From NCBI GenBank assembly GCA_008973525.1, contig WACJ01000008.1, positions 1,302,001 through 1,366,000 of the forward strand: a stretch of DNA of 64,000 nt, written 5' to 3'. Below are positions 43,833 to 57,049 of this stretch, in pieces. Under the pieces are notes generated by a model. It was given only the letters and a program-made list of their open reading frames with translations. It did no database searches and was not told the origin of the DNA. The DNA is from Stenopsyche tienmushanensis (lineage: Eukaryota; Arthropoda; Insecta; Trichoptera; Stenopsychidae). A program made the position numbers and the translations under genes. Each line of letters opens with the position of its first letter. The first letter of the stretch is position 1.

Positions 43833-46800
43833 ATTTTTTATCATATTTGGAACAAACAATTTTAATATAATTAAATATAAGATAGATTTTTTAACATTTT
43901 AATGTCATAGCCAGAAAACTTGTTTAATAATTAAGGACGCTTTATGATTGTAAATATTATCAAATGACGCAGAAGTGAAAGAATTGCGAACATTTTGGGT
44001 TGTATCGTTAAATAAAAGTATTGATTGGGGTCTTCTTAGAATATTGCCTTTATTTGAAATTGAATTGTTAAATTGATTACATCGAATCAAACCTTTATAA
44101 TGAATCACCTTAGGTAACGTGTCTATGTTTGTCCCATTACACATAGATTCGATTGTGCTAATCTATTCATGGCTGAGCCGTTTCTCAGAATTTATCACAG
44201 TAATGTCATCGATCCATTCTGAGAAGACGTTTGCCGATTTTGTTGCCAAGAGGAATCTTCGAAGGCTGTCGAGCAAAGTCAGCCACAATTCGTTAAAATG
44301 TCACAGATTGAAATTATCGCCTGTAGCAAACTATTTGTCTGCATTCTAAATGTGAAACAATGGCGAGCTGCCTCATTGAAAGCCTCAATTCCGATGAATG
44401 GATCGAGTCGAGGAATATTTTCATAATATTTCCCAGAAAGAAAGAGTTTCATTTCCGGTGCATTTATATATGTTTTTTTATTAGTCTGTTCGACTATTAC
44501 GAAAGCAATTTATCTTCGTGTTGTCTGTCAGCGACATCTGTTTCCGGTTCCGCAGTTTAGCGCTCAGTGGACTCTATTTGAAGCTAATTCAAAAGTAAGA
44601 CCATCAACGTTTCATTGTCGTTGTCTGTAAAAATATTGCTTTAAAAATTATATCCTTTTTTCAAATTTTATTTATTTTTATAGACTAAATAAAGTTATCA
44701 TTTAAAATATAGTTTAGATCATAGAGAACAGACAGACATACATGCTTTTTATTTTAAAACCATATTATTTATTATTAAGTGTAGATATAATTCTAAGAAG
44801 AACATCTAAAGCGTAACAAAGAAATTCACCTTAGGCCGACATCACCTTAAAATTATGAGGAAAAAGGAATTAGATTCCAAATAATAGCTTAAACGTCACA
44901 AGAAGTTAAACTCAAATAAAACAAAGCCTTTTGTCAACTATGCCGAGAGGCGATAATGCCATGCCCGGTTTTGCTAAGGTAAAAGAAGTCTTTAGTCAAC
45001 TATGCCGAGAGGCGGTAATGGTATGCTCTCGTGAAGTGAAGCGTGGCCACGGGCGGAGGATCGAGGGGCGGGGAGGTTCGTATAACAAATTAATGAATAG
45101 CGAAATAAACTCCAGGATTCAACACGATATGAGGTGCTATTATTGCCTGAAAAATATATTAGGTAAAAAATCACTACCGACGAAAACGAACATCAAAATT
45201 AATAAAAAAAATATTAACAACTTACATTTCGGGTGAATCCGCGCTAAGCTTCGCCTAAAGTGCGGGAGACTTCGTAAGAAATTCATGAAACTCTACTTCT
45301 TCCGTAAAATTGATATAATTCTTAAACCAGCTTATAGATTGAAACGAAATTGTAGTGGTGCCTACAAAAGAGCTTACTGCACCGATATATTTAAACAAAA
45401 GAGTGGTTTTCAATATGTGATGCGTTTATCAGCGTGATAAAATTCAAAAAGTGACTTTTTGATGTGAATTATATGTATTGATTAAATTACACATAAACAC
45501 ACTAACAAAACATAAGTACAAAATTTAGTTAGTTTATCATTCTATATGAAAATATATTTGAATTGGGTATTTTAACACTGAAAATTGGCGTGCCTATAAT
45601 TCTTCTCCGAAATATAAATCCACCACGACGTGTAGCAACCAGGTTTTTAGTTAAAAGAATTGATGAATAATATCATCGGAGCTACAGTTTGAATTGAAGA
45701 TTTTCAAGAAGAAGATGTTGTGTCCCAATGATTCCAACTGATATGCTATTCGAATTGAAACGTGTGCGGTTTCCGGTGTGAGCATCAACAAAGAACAGAA
45801 GCACACAGGGTATGCGTGCATGCTTCTCACATGGATAGCTGTATGTGGGCTGCTCACGCTCATCAATTTATTACAGACGGTATACACCATCCGGAATGAA
45901 AATCTTAATGTACCTCTTTTTTTTCGAATTTAAACATTTAGAACCACAAAAGCGAAGTTATCGAATACCATTTTCAATGTGTTCTAAATCGATAATTTCG
46001 TTGGGGCAAAAATATAATTATATCAGCATCTGTTCACTTGAAATATCATGAACAAATATGATTATTCTCATCTTTCATCCTAATTAATTCAGACCATCCG
46101 AGATAAAAAAATAGGATAGATATTTTTATGGCATTTAGCAAATATTGAATGCATATTAATTATTAATATCATGAACTCAAACTACAGCTAACGAGACGTA
46201 CTTATATGAATATATTTATGATATAATATTTCATTTTTAAATGACGACATTTCTGTAGTTATATAAATGTTCAAATGTCAAACGCCTTCATAATTTCTAC
46301 AATGGATCTGTAGTTAGTACACGTACTTAAGTATTAAAGGTCTGCGTAGGCCCGAGGCGGGTTATGCTTGTATTTTAATATATATTTTTAAATTCGGGCA
46401 AGCTTTAGCCATACACAATTCAGTTTTGAAATAAATATGAAATTTTAAAAAAGGATAATCGAAGTTGAAAACGTCGGGCTTAAATCGGGCTGAGGTTGGA
46501 CTTTTCGGGCAATACTCGGATACAGATCAAAAACAAAGAATGCTTAGAATCATGAACTCTTATTGTAAAAGCTCGGGCTCAAATTCTGATTGTGGAAAAT
46601 ATTTTCACTGTACAAACAATTTAAGAACTTTAAATATCTATTTCTAATCGATCGTTTTTATTTAGAAGTAATTTATATAATTTAATAGATTATCTCCTAC
46701 TCAAAATTCATAATCGTTTAATCCTAGTTTAACTAACCATATGTAAAATGCTATTTGGAAATCACCTACTTTCAATAACGGATAGTGCACATTTATTTGA

Positions 46801-49249
46801 AAATGTTTATATTAATAGTTTGAATGTTTATAATTTAATCAATAATATCCAATTACATTTGTATTTTTCCTCAATTATTAATATTTGAATATAAATCCGA
46901 ATTGGAACGCAATAAGGTAAAACCTCATTTTGTGGGATGGGAGTGATTTAAATTAAGCGTTTCTTGTGTATTTTTGCTGGAATAAATACATTTTCGTGGA
47001 TTTACATCCATGAAAATTTTCTTTGATGTTTCAATATTAATTATGTCGTAATATTTCGAAGATTGCTGCCATTTTTTATCGACGATTATCGATTGTTCGG
47101 ACGTATGAAAAATTATTTAGTCGGAGTAAATGCTTGATTTCATACATTTTTTTCGGCGACTTCTTTCAACAACGATACGTCGGCGTCTAATATTTTACTT
47201 TAAAAAAAAAGCGTGATATCAAAGAAGACGGACGCATAAAAATGTGGAGTTTTGCGTGGCTATAAATCATAAACGAGTGGAAAATTATGGATAATTTGGG
47301 ATTATTACAAAATTATGTTGATACTGCCATTAGGGCTGTTGGGCCATATTCATGCGAAGATGAATTTGTAGCGGCTTATTTTTAACAATCTATTTTTGTA
47401 ATAAGAAAATATTAATAAAACCTGTTTATTATATATGATTTGTTGCTATTTGGGATAATTTTCGTGTTTGCCGCTAATGTAATAACTGCCCTGGATTAAA
47501 ATCGGCGCTGGGGTGTTTGGGGGTGGTTGAAACAAAAACCGAATACGTTCTAGCAATTGAACTTGAGGCGTAACGAATCTTTTCCATTGAATATGTAAGC
47601 ACTTCGTACTACAAATTTGCTACTTCGTGCATTTGAATAACGGCATAATGTAGTTGTTTATTTGGTGTTTAGCATTTCGCGAGACTGTCAAAAAGTACGA
47701 AAAAACTGAATATCTCATAAAAATGCGGCAAGAACGCAGGCAAGGAACATTAAAAAGACATTTTATTAGGGAATACATGAATGCATAATTTCGTATATGA
47801 ATAAAATTGCTGGCTGGAACTAAAATATACATTCGACGTAGAATGTGTCGTATAAACGCATCCGATTGTATAACATAAATCTCGATTTAACAGAATTTAT
47901 GCCGCCATTTTGAGCAGTAAAAATCGGAGGTATACGTGGGGCAAACGGAAGAAACAAATTTTCCAACAATGATACCATACATGTCATTTAAATGAATACA
48001 TATAAGCATAGAGAAATAAGGAAATTATTATATCATTTGCATATTATGCAAGAAGACTTGCTGACAAGCTGAAGGTAGGCTTTACTCTTTTACACTCACT
48101 ATATTTATAATACAGGAGGTAGCGACATTATTTGTGAAATTATTCTTACAAAGCTGATTAATTTCTCATTTTGTTGTTTCGATATTGTGAGTGAACGAAA
48201 CGTCAGTCTAATGCAAATATTGCAAAAATCACATTACAACTTTAACTACGTCTACTAAAACCCTAACCACTTTGTATCGAAAGTAGACGACGTTTATTTA
48301 ATAAAAAATAGCGTAAACTACTTGTACACAAAAAAGCTGCTTTATAGATTTTAATATAATGCCAGTATACACCTTTATACAGATTTCGATTTTTTTAATT
48401 AGTATCCGCAACGTTAAACGCTTGGTAGACTGTCACTTTTCTGATTAAATTGGATTAACACTGACTGAAACAAAAATTAGCTTTGTAGAAATAAGTGCAA
48501 AATGTCGGTACTTATATTAATAGTATCATTCAAAATGTTGATACTTTGATCTAAACAATTCAATATTAATAACATAACAGCTTGATTAATAATATTAACT
48601 TGTAGGTATATGATCACTGCCATATGTGGTCGCGTGTTGTTTCATTAAAAGAAACCCCTCTTTGCTCAACAATTAAGTCTACACAAGAGCAGTATTTAAT
48701 TACTTTAATTGCTCATAATTATGTTTTGCTCAAACTCTTTGTTTTTTCATAATAATAACTATATATATCTCATCTAACGTAAAGATTTGCATTTTTATGG
48801 AGGATTTCAGTATTTAAAATAGTTAATCCTTTTATCTTTAGAATATAATATAATATTATATATTTGTAGATATCATTTGATCATAGTAAGTACATTTTGA
48901 AATAGTGTATCGGCCGATGAGGAATCCAAAAGTTTTATTTTAGTCGCATAAACCATAATCAGATATTATTGGATGGCATTTTCAATTTAACCTGTGTACT
49001 CTGACTAAGATCAAACTCAATTATGACCTTTAACTCGACATCTTAACATTTCGAAGACCTTCTGATTCGCCTTTACGAAATGTTTAGGGTTAAAAATAAC
49101 GAAAATGTTCTTTTATAACATTTCGAACATATCCAAGCGATATCTACCGTTTACTAAATACACTAACTACAAAAACCTAATTAAACGCATATTAGATGTA
49201 TTAATATCCCTTTTGCAATAGATACATTTTAAAATGCCAATTCTATATA
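43833..49249. other. Long gene-free stretch
   Basis: More than a dozen short frames (for example 44119-44349, 44360-44560, 44931-45236, 46465-46647 plus; 43905-44144, 45651-45890, 47620-47832 minus) show no domain I recognise. 44110-44600 and 47030-47390 read as complex non-coding sequence; the latter contains GCTATAAATCATAAACGAG. Around 46340-46590 several TCGGGC and GCCCGA words occur (CGTCGGGCTTAAATCGGGCT), suggesting a worn terminal zone of another hAT family, not confirmed. Confidence 0.4.
44932..45024 (+). repeat. 61-bp direct duplication
   Basis: GTCAACTATGCCGAGAGGCG followed by (A/G)TAATG occurs twice, 61 bases apart, with a few differences between units. It lies inside the unassigned frame 44931-45236. 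The second unit is followed by a GC-rich stretch (45045-45080). Confidence 0.65.
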
Positions 49250-49597
49250 CACTCGAACCTCTTTTTGTGCGACGTTTTTTTGTGCGATTTCGAAGTTATG
49301 CGATTTTTTTAAAACAATTTATTTTTGTTTTTATATCGAGATATTTTGAATAAAATAGTTAAAAAAACCATCAACAATAACCGAAATTTTGGAAATAAAT
49401 TATAATTTGGGACTGTGTAAGATTTTTTTATTAACTTTTTTTATGCGATTTTGGATGTATTTTATATAGCTGCTTCAAAGTTATGCGGTTTTTAAAATCA
49501 ATTGAACGCATCTTCACTTTTTCCATGCAAATCATAACTTTTTTTGTGCGATTTTCCTGCGGAACGCATCTACCGCACAAAAAAAAGGGTTTATGTG
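49250..49597. mobile_element. Tigger-type MITE, complete (348 bp)
   Basis: Inverted ends CACTCGAACCTCTTTTTGTG and, from the right, CACATAAACCCTTTTTTTTG are flanked by TA (49248-49249 and 49598-49599). Several TGTGCGATTTCGAAGTTATG-like units repeat near each end, a habit of Tigger termini (TTTTTGTGCGA arrays). The right half is the reverse complement of 56395-56490, and single ends recur at 57715-57762 and 60018-60130. No coding sequence remains. Confidence 0.8.
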
Positions 49598-49599
49598 TA

Positions 49600-50711
49600 T
49601 ATTTTATACTTGTATTAATATTACTCGACATGTATATAATACATTTTAATAATATAAAGTAAATTGCATGCGTGGATAGGCAATATTAACCCACTTTTTT
49701 TTTCAAACAGACATCATTCAAATATTTAATTCAACCCTATATATCATGGTCAATCCATTTCCAAATGGAAGTCACAAAGAAATATATTTTTAATTATGAC
49801 TAGTGGATATGTTTTCAAAGGTCATTTATTATAGTGGACATTCGCATTAATCTGGCACCATTTTTCGCTTGATGATTAGAATTTGTCAAATTTAATCATG
49901 AAAATTTTCAGTTTGTGACCTGGCTGAGCTTCTTTTTCACCATTCCAGCTTGAAACTATCGATCAAATTTTGTGTATTTATATTAATTTTTAATGACGCT
50001 GTCGCTTGTATGTGTACAGTAAGACGTGCCTGAAGTCTTGTTATGTCTTTGTTCAAGGGACGAGATCAATATTATGTATTAATGAAGCGATATTGACAAG
50101 CAGTGGGATGTTGAAAATATGAACTGACACTTACTCATCGTCCGTGTATTAGATAAATATTAATAGACAAAATATTTATTGGAATACCTTGCGAGGTATG
50201 AAATATTTATTAGATTGATATAGGGGATGTTTCCTTTTTAGATTTTTGCGTGGGCGCAAAAAAGCTTTTCATTATGGGTATTTTTAAAGATACACCCATG
50301 GTTATACCATTGTTACATTATGTAGGTATTATTTTACAAGCCTACGCCTTTTGTCTTCCGCCATTATTTTCTAAATAACATTTCAACGAACAAAATTATG
50401 AAATAGATTTAGCACAATGTATAATCAACAGATATAAGGGTAAATAGGGATCATCAAATCCTGAATATTCCTATGAAATCAGCTTTTTTAGATATCAATA
50501 TTCCAAGTTAACAGTTTTGTATAATAAATATGAGCTTAACAATAATCAACATCTTTGATTGATCTCCAAAATTCATTTTGGCATGAGGGTTAACATACAT
50601 TTTTGATTAAGTTGTAGATGTGTACTAATTTGTAGATTTTTAAATAATGCATTATAAAAATATCCTCGATAGCTTATTTGCTAAAATTTCGCTTGATTGG
50701 TTTCATATACG
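49600..50711. other. No gene seen
   Basis: AT-rich sequence without recognised frames or repeats. Confidence 0.45.
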
Positions 50712-50854
50712 TTAACACTATCGTGGCCGCATCAAAAGATCAAACCATTGAACGTATTATTGAACAATCGTGATGCATATGTGGCATCATGCGGTCGCCA
50801 ATGATCAAACCCGTGACGATGCAACATATGCATCACCGGCCACGAAAGTGTTAA
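50712..50854. mobile_element. Palindromic piggyBac-like MITE (143 bp)
   Basis: TTAA occurs at both borders (50712-50715 and 50851-50854). The termini are CACTATCGTGGCCGCATCAA on the left and CACTTTCGTGGCCGGTGATG from the right. Inside, GATCAAACC and GGTCGCC/GGCGACC-related blocks extend the symmetry, so most of the element can fold on itself. The ends resemble other piggyBac-type termini in this window (52280, 30060), which also start CAC after TTAA, and differ from family pB-1. It has no coding capacity. Confidence 0.72.
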
Positions 50855-52279
50855 GGTAGCTTGAATATATGAATTTATAAAAATATTTTAGATGGAAGTG
50901 TCTCATAAGTGGCAATATATGGAATACCAAATGTATAAACATAATTTAAAGGCAAAAATATATACGATACGTTTTGCAATAAAAATCTGCGCCATGAAAG
51001 ACGAACCTAGGAAGGGTTTTGATATTTTTCTACGGCGGTTTCGTATTACTATTCCCGTCATGTCCCAGCAATCCACACAAAAGGAATGGTCACCCCTTTT
51101 TTTATTATAGACATTGAAAGGGAATCGGGATCGCATTTTAAACGACAACATGGTCGCGTAATAATAACAGCGCACAGGAGCGCCTTCGACACAGCACCCT
51201 CACTTGTCAGCGAGGATCTAATTTTAGATCGACCTCCTGAATTATATAGACCTTTGTTATTTGAACGGTGATACGAAGGTGAAAATGCCCGAAGGTTATC
51301 GCTCAATCATGTCTAGTGATACATTCACAAATATTATCCTATTATCCTTTTTCGCAAATAACGCGGAGGCATCCCCCGCAATGTGTGTAATAACTTCCCT
51401 GAAATTCGAGCTTAACATGGGTCGTGTCCGTTGTGAAAGGGCGGCCATTTTTGAGCCCTATTATGACGCCATGTTTATAAGAAACCTCTCAAACGAATAT
51501 TTTCGATTTGAATTTTTTAAGCACTGTTTTGCCGAATGCCACCCCATGGATTATGAAGCTGAGTCCTCGAACCTCCCTTGAAAATTCTTTATTAAAGCAA
51601 TATGCTGCGCGAATTGACGCAGACTTGGTCATTTCTAGTCTTACCCCTCAAAAGTATTTCGAGAAAGAAATATCTTTTAAATGATGGATCTTCGTTGTTA
51701 ATTAATATATACTTGTATCTAAAATTGGTACAAATTATTATGTGGGATTGTAAATATGAACGAGCAGCTTATTCAGAATTATAGTACGTTAAGACTAAAT
51801 TCAATTTGACGAAATTTGAACGTTTTTCAAACGCAATGCTAAAGATACATTTATGAAAACCCATATGTTTTTACAAGAAAAAAACAACCATCTATATGCT
51901 TACATACAAATAAGTTTACCCTGATATCATAAACATGGAGAAAACTTATAGACAATATCCAAGCGTAAAATAAATATTTTCATATGGAACGATTCTGTTT
52001 TGCACAAATGTATATCCAAAATGCCATATAAATATGGCATAAAACTTTGGTTAATAGCCGATATTAAAATTAAATATTTTATGAAAAATTGCATAATACA
52101 GTTTACTATGGGAGTGGATGTCGAGTCAGGGAATGACGATTCATCTGGAAGGGTTTATTCTTATAGTTTATGTCTTACATAAAATTATTATTATACACTT
52201 CATGTTTAATGTATATATTGACTGACATAATTAAATTAAATAAAATTCAGCTAATTTTACCTCATTTAAATTTGGTATA
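50855..52279. other. No recognised gene; higher-complexity island
   Basis: Between about 50890 and 51590 there is a run of overlapping frames on both strands: 51261-51581 (+) is 106 codons, with 50903-51175 and 51058-51306 (-) opposite. None contains a domain I recognise. Balanced composition makes this one of the better places to test for an exon or conserved element. The rest is plain AT-rich DNA. Confidence 0.4.
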
Positions 52280-52345
52280 TTAACACTCTCACCGCCCAAC
52301 GAGAATCAGTGTTGTTTCTCACGAGGCCCAAATACGATAGTCGGA
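52280..52345 (+). repeat. piggyBac-type terminal fragment
   Basis: TTAA (52280-52283) is followed by CACTCTCACCGCCCAACGAG, then GTTGTTTCTCACGAGGCCCA. Insect piggyBac ends often read CAC.(T/C)TGACTGCC...CGCGAGGCCC. No transposase or second end was found nearby. Confidence 0.5.
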
Positions 52346-53108
52346 GCGTAAACAGAATTAATAGCGATGCAATATTATAACTAGGGGTTCCAAATAATCG
52401 TAAATTAAATTATTTGAATAACGAATATGAAATTAGTTAAATAATCGAATATTTTATATACAGAATGTTTGGCGTATGGACCCATACATTTTTTAAAGAG
52501 TTAAGGGTGTCTTTTTTTTAAAAAAAACAACCCTGACACTTAGACTCTGACTCTCAACATTTTGAATAAACACCAAAAACTTCACCATTGATTTGTCATA
52601 TTATTTAATTTATGGTCGTAATAGCACAAAATAACTGTTTTTATATTTTACAAATTGTATTTTTCTCTCTCGATCTCCAGATCTGACACCATTGAACTTC
52701 TTTACATGGAAGACGTGCTCTATTCTGTAGCTTACACGAAAACTAGACCTAACACCATTTGATTAGGAACATACTGATTTTATCTTAAAGGTGCCGCGTT
52801 TTCCAATTGTTCAACGATCAACCGTGATTGAGAAATTATAAGTTAAACTATTTAAAATTAACAAGGTTAATATATTCTTCAATTGCCTTTTAATATTGAG
52901 TCATTTTTGCTATTTCTATTATTTAACAGAATTACGTCAACAAAAAAACCCGCTAGCTTTTTGTATAAGTTCATATGTTGTTTTATATTAGATCTATAAG
53001 CTTGACTCTGGTATTAGTCAAATTAACAAAAATACAGATATTCAGACAGTTGTCGTTTGGAAGACAATATAGAAAGACGTTCATAAAGTTAACATTTGTA
53101 AGTCGTTA
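52346..53108. other. No gene seen
   Basis: AT-rich sequence without a recognisable frame or shared repeat. Confidence 0.45.
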
Positions 53109-53582
53109 TAGAAATACGTAACAGTGAGACGCTAGATTCGCTATTCGGAAATTGTTGTAAGATTTCACTGCACTTACCCCTAAACCTTTTTTTCGGTTAG
53201 AAGCATTCTTTTTCAGCAACCATATCAGTATTTTTTTATACTCAAATCTCGGAAACTTCTAGTAAAAGAATGGTTATTAGAAGAATGGTTAAAAGAAGAA
53301 AGCGGAAAAAGCGTTTCACATTTTAGAAATTCGTAAAAATCCACAAGTCAAACCTATTAGAAGGAATTGTACTCTCTGTTATAAAAAGATGAGACAAATT
53401 CTTGATCGACAGAAACGAAATTGTCCAAAATTACCTCATATATATTTAAACTATTTTAGCGATAACTTGTAAAATCGCATTTGAGCGAAGGAAGAAAACG
53501 TCCATCAAAATTACGCGACCGGGCTCCCGCAGAAGAGCGCCCGTCGCGCTTATCTAGTGGACGCAGCGACGAACGAGTTAAA
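53109..53582 (+). mobile_element. piggyBac internal fragment (family pB-1, transposase-bearing)
   Basis: The left border TAGAAATACGTAACAGTGAG and the right GGACGCAGCGACGAACGAGT match internal sequence of the MITE at 43177-43679, where they are almost adjacent. Here some 400 bases lie between, including a transposase relic. That makes this the best evidence for what the parent element of the MITE family contained. Neither terminus is present. Confidence 0.7.
53298..53460 (+). pseudogene. piggyBac transposase C-terminal finger relic
   Basis: The frame reads KAEKAFHILEIRKNPQVKPI then RRNCTLCYKKMRQILDRQKR. It matches the start of the C-terminal cysteine-rich finger of piggyBac proteins (K..RRC..CYKK...), preceded by the usual H-L linker. 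The remaining cysteine and histidine ligands are not preserved after NCPKLPH. Upstream the frame is broken and the DDE domain is not readable. Intact proteins are around 550-600 residues; fewer than 60 are seen here. Confidence 0.6.
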
Positions 53583-56394
53583 AAATAGCTAAACCTAGTA
53601 TTAAATCTGATTGGAAATGATGGATCGGAAATGTATGAATTTAAACCTAAGTAACGCCTGACTACACTCATCCCATCTCATAATCTTATATCGATATTTA
53701 AATTTATCAACAGACATAATTATGATGACTGAATATACATTCTATAGTCGAAATTCGCTGCTATAATCGAATGCTTTGAATATTTAACAATGTCTATATT
53801 TGATGGTTAAAATTAGCCATTACAGCGAAAAATCGAAGATTTATTATCGTATGCTTTGAATATACGTTATAATTTATTTAGCTTAAATTTTGAAAGATAT
53901 ATTAAATGCTGATAAATCAAGCAGAATTTAATTTTGTTAACATTTGTATTTTTAACGGTAGTATAAAAATTTGCGGATTATGAAGTCGTGGTCATCCAAA
54001 TGCGACGCTTAGATGTCAGTACTGTATAATGGTTATGCGTGACATTTTTTCAAATGGTATAAATCATTTTATTTTAGTAGAAGGTAGTACAATTTCAACC
54101 ATGAATATAATGGAAATGGATAAGAACAACGAACGAGAGATCCGTTGGTTTCAAGCAAAAATTTGTTTAGCGATGAAGCTCATTTCACAAATTGTCATAT
54201 ATTGGGGGTGTTTTTATAGCTAAAATTGAATTATATTGATGTGTCTGATGTCTATATCCAGCGACACTACAAATTTTAGATCATACCCGATGATTTTTAA
54301 ATGATTTGCCCGATCGTTGTGGATGGATTTCATATTATATATCAATCAAAATGATCGGCAATTTCATGTCGTACTACCTATCATAAAGCGCAGACTGGCA
54401 GCGCGTTAAAGGACATACCATTATGACATGCGCATTATCCCATGGAAACAATATTATAAATCGTCAATTTCACATTTTGCACAAATTTAAAACGACATAT
54501 CGCATAAATTCAATTAATCGCGGGTTGTTGGTATTTTATGTGGACCTTCAATAAAAATTGTGAATAAATTCATCATTTAAATAGTGTTGATCCGTATGCC
54601 TTATAAATACAAATATATGGAAGCGTTCGATCGGAATAAATCGGGAGATATTAATGTCATTAAGCAGATCATGCAGCGTGGCGATCGGATGATATATTCA
54701 TTAAGATATGATAGATATGGAACGTTCAAATTGTTCTAGATGGTCTTTGTCCTTTAAATTTGTAAATAATTACAAGCACGCCGGTATGACATTTCATCTG
54801 CGTCATATTAATAAATCTAAAATATCACATCACATCTATGTCTGTTTTTGAATAAATTCTTAATAAATCAATAATAAATATAAATCATGCAGTGAATATT
54901 TAAATTTGCAGCATATTATATATAGATTGAAATAATTTGCTCGCTTAAATGATTTTGGGTATTTTTAAAGATTTTCCATGTTAATGGAGGGCGTACAAAA
55001 ATCATTGATTTCAGATTGATCAGATTGCATCTCGTTTTAAAAACGTGAGCGTATTCTCGCATAATTGGCATTTAAATGTAATTTCGGCTCAAAAACAGAC
55101 ATATTGTTGAAGCGAAAGCACATGTAAATTGTTAAGATTTCGTATAAAATATGTAGATCGCACCTGTATGAAGTGTACCTGTTATCCAATTAGACACTCG
55201 GCGACTTGGTGTGTTCTAAGTTCTGGATTTAGATCGATTGCTTGCCGACAACCCGGCATTGAAATACATGTCAACAACTCGCCTAGATTTTATTAAATAA
55301 TTAAATAGTATGATTCTTGGTGTTTTCGATATGCTTAAGGGTGGGAAGTTCACTTTTCACGTTTAGGATTCACTGAATGTAACACACTGAATGGTCACGT
55401 TTCCAGAATGGTGATCACATAGTGTCTTCATTATTTTGTGGTCGGGTTCGACGCCGGTCCTGGAACGGTTCGGCCCGTTCGCGGTCTGACGAGACACTGA
55501 GAGGAGGTGGGCCCTCGGCTAGAGGGAGAGGGCCCCCAGCCGAATGAAAGGCCAACGTGTCTTCCCTTTCTTCCCTCGGAGTGGAGAAACCTGCGAGGGA
55601 TGTGAAAACTCAAACGAATTTCACGAAACGATATAGATTTTTCTCCTTTTTTCTTATGGTGTGGAACGGTAGTTTGCCGGGTGACTGAGGGAATGCACAC
55701 AGAAAAAAAGTTTGATCGCCTTGTTTTTCCCTTTTTAGTTCTCGTGATGAAAAATGGCTTTTTCTACATCTTAATGTATGACTTGAAAGTTTCGCAAATA
55801 CAGGTTTTATTAAAATATATAGCCCTACATTTTGTAGGAATATATCAAAACCTCGCCGACGCAGGCAACATTAATGGGACGCCATATACATCTTAAATTC
55901 TTAAAAAACATAAATAAATATTGCAAATAAAATATAGTCTATTTTAAATTGCATGTAGAATTATATTTTGAGCAAATCATTTATTTTAATTTGCAAGTGT
56001 TGGATGCAAAGTGCTGCCATCCAACGATTGCAAGCACACTTCAAAGTGCCCAGCTCAAAACCATTCCCGCAGGTATTTTAATAAATCCCGGAAACATTCA
56101 GAATTTAAAATTATTTTAAATCATTCAAAAAATCTGGAGACTAAAATTATAATATTATCCGATGTAGATAATCTCCATATGAGACCTATTTAGCCCTCTT
56201 AGTGTCGGACAACGATATTTCGTTGTTACCAAAGGCGCCCTTATATTTAAATCGCGAGATAACTCTGTTTAAAAATAACTTTATTAAAATGCTATATTAA
56301 GCTCTCTAAATGAAAGTGTAAGTGTCGTTGCAAGTTTATTAAGATTAATTAGTATCAACTGAATAGACAATAAATCTGTCAATGTACATAGAAA
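53583..56394. other. Gene-free stretch with an enhancer-like island and a GC-rich block
   Basis: 54230-54790 shows dense short motifs (CCCGATCGTTGTGGATGG, ATAAATTCAATTAATCGCGG) as in insect regulatory DNA, with no reading frame. 55430-55690 is much richer in GC than its surroundings (AACGGTTCGGCCCGTTCGCG, GGGAGAGGGCCCCCAGCCGA) and could be an untranslated piece of a retroelement. The minus frame 55431-55700 across it has no domain I know. Confidence 0.4.
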
Positions 56395-56852
56395 ATGTGA
56401 AGATGCGTTCCTTGGATTTTAAAAATCGCATAACTTTGAAATAGCTTTATAAAATATACAGAAAATCGCACAAAAAAAGTTAATACAAAAATCAGAAAAA
56501 CAATAAGGCATAAAAAATTCTAATATTTATTTTAATTCTTTAAAAAAACATTTTCACAAAATGGTGACTGTTTAACATTTTGCACTCGAAGGTGACTCTC
56601 CCTCACCACTCGGTTTGATGCGGATACGAGCTTTGTCTTGGCTGAAAAATTATTAAAATTGAAATGCCACCTGACAGAAACAATCTTGACAAATAGGAAG
56701 CTTTTATCAGGATAAAAAAATAGCAAAATTCAGCAAAAAATCGATAATAGCATACCGCAAAAGAAATACACTTGGGTCTGTTTTTATGCGATAGATACGT
56801 TCCACGGGGAGTCGCATATAAAAAATTCACATAAAAAAAGACTTGAACTATA
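56395..56852 (-). mobile_element. Tigger-type element, partial copy
   Basis: The left part (56395-56490: GATGCGTTCCTTGGATTTTA, AATCGCATAACTTTGAAATA) is the reverse complement of 49540-49430. The right end, read inward from 56852, is AGTTCAAGTCTTTTTTTATG, a worn version of the CACTCGAACCTCTTTTTGTG terminus. The interior carries no recognisable transposase. Confidence 0.62.
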
Positions 56853-57049
56853 TAAAAAAAAACTGAGGGGTAGATTCCGTTGTTTTTAAAAACCGCATAA
56901 CTTCAAATCAATGTGATGAAATGTATCAAAAATCGTATAAAAAAAACTTTGCGAAGATTAACCAGTACTTTTTTACGCAGTACGTGATATGGAGACATGC
57001 AATTCTTAAGCTCGCGCTGGAATTTGAAAGCTCGTTCAGAATTTGATTC

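Noticed and set aside
50903..51581. Overlapping frames of 72-106 codons on both strands as genes
   Set aside because: They conflict with one another and none has a recognisable domain; I kept the region only as a candidate for conservation testing.
53456..53671. 71-codon minus frame
   Set aside because: It lies opposite the piggyBac fragment and has no domain; the plus strand explains this region better.
55431..55700. 89-codon minus frame as a gene
   Set aside because: Higher GC alone makes such a frame likely; no domain, no neighbouring exon signals that I could confirm.
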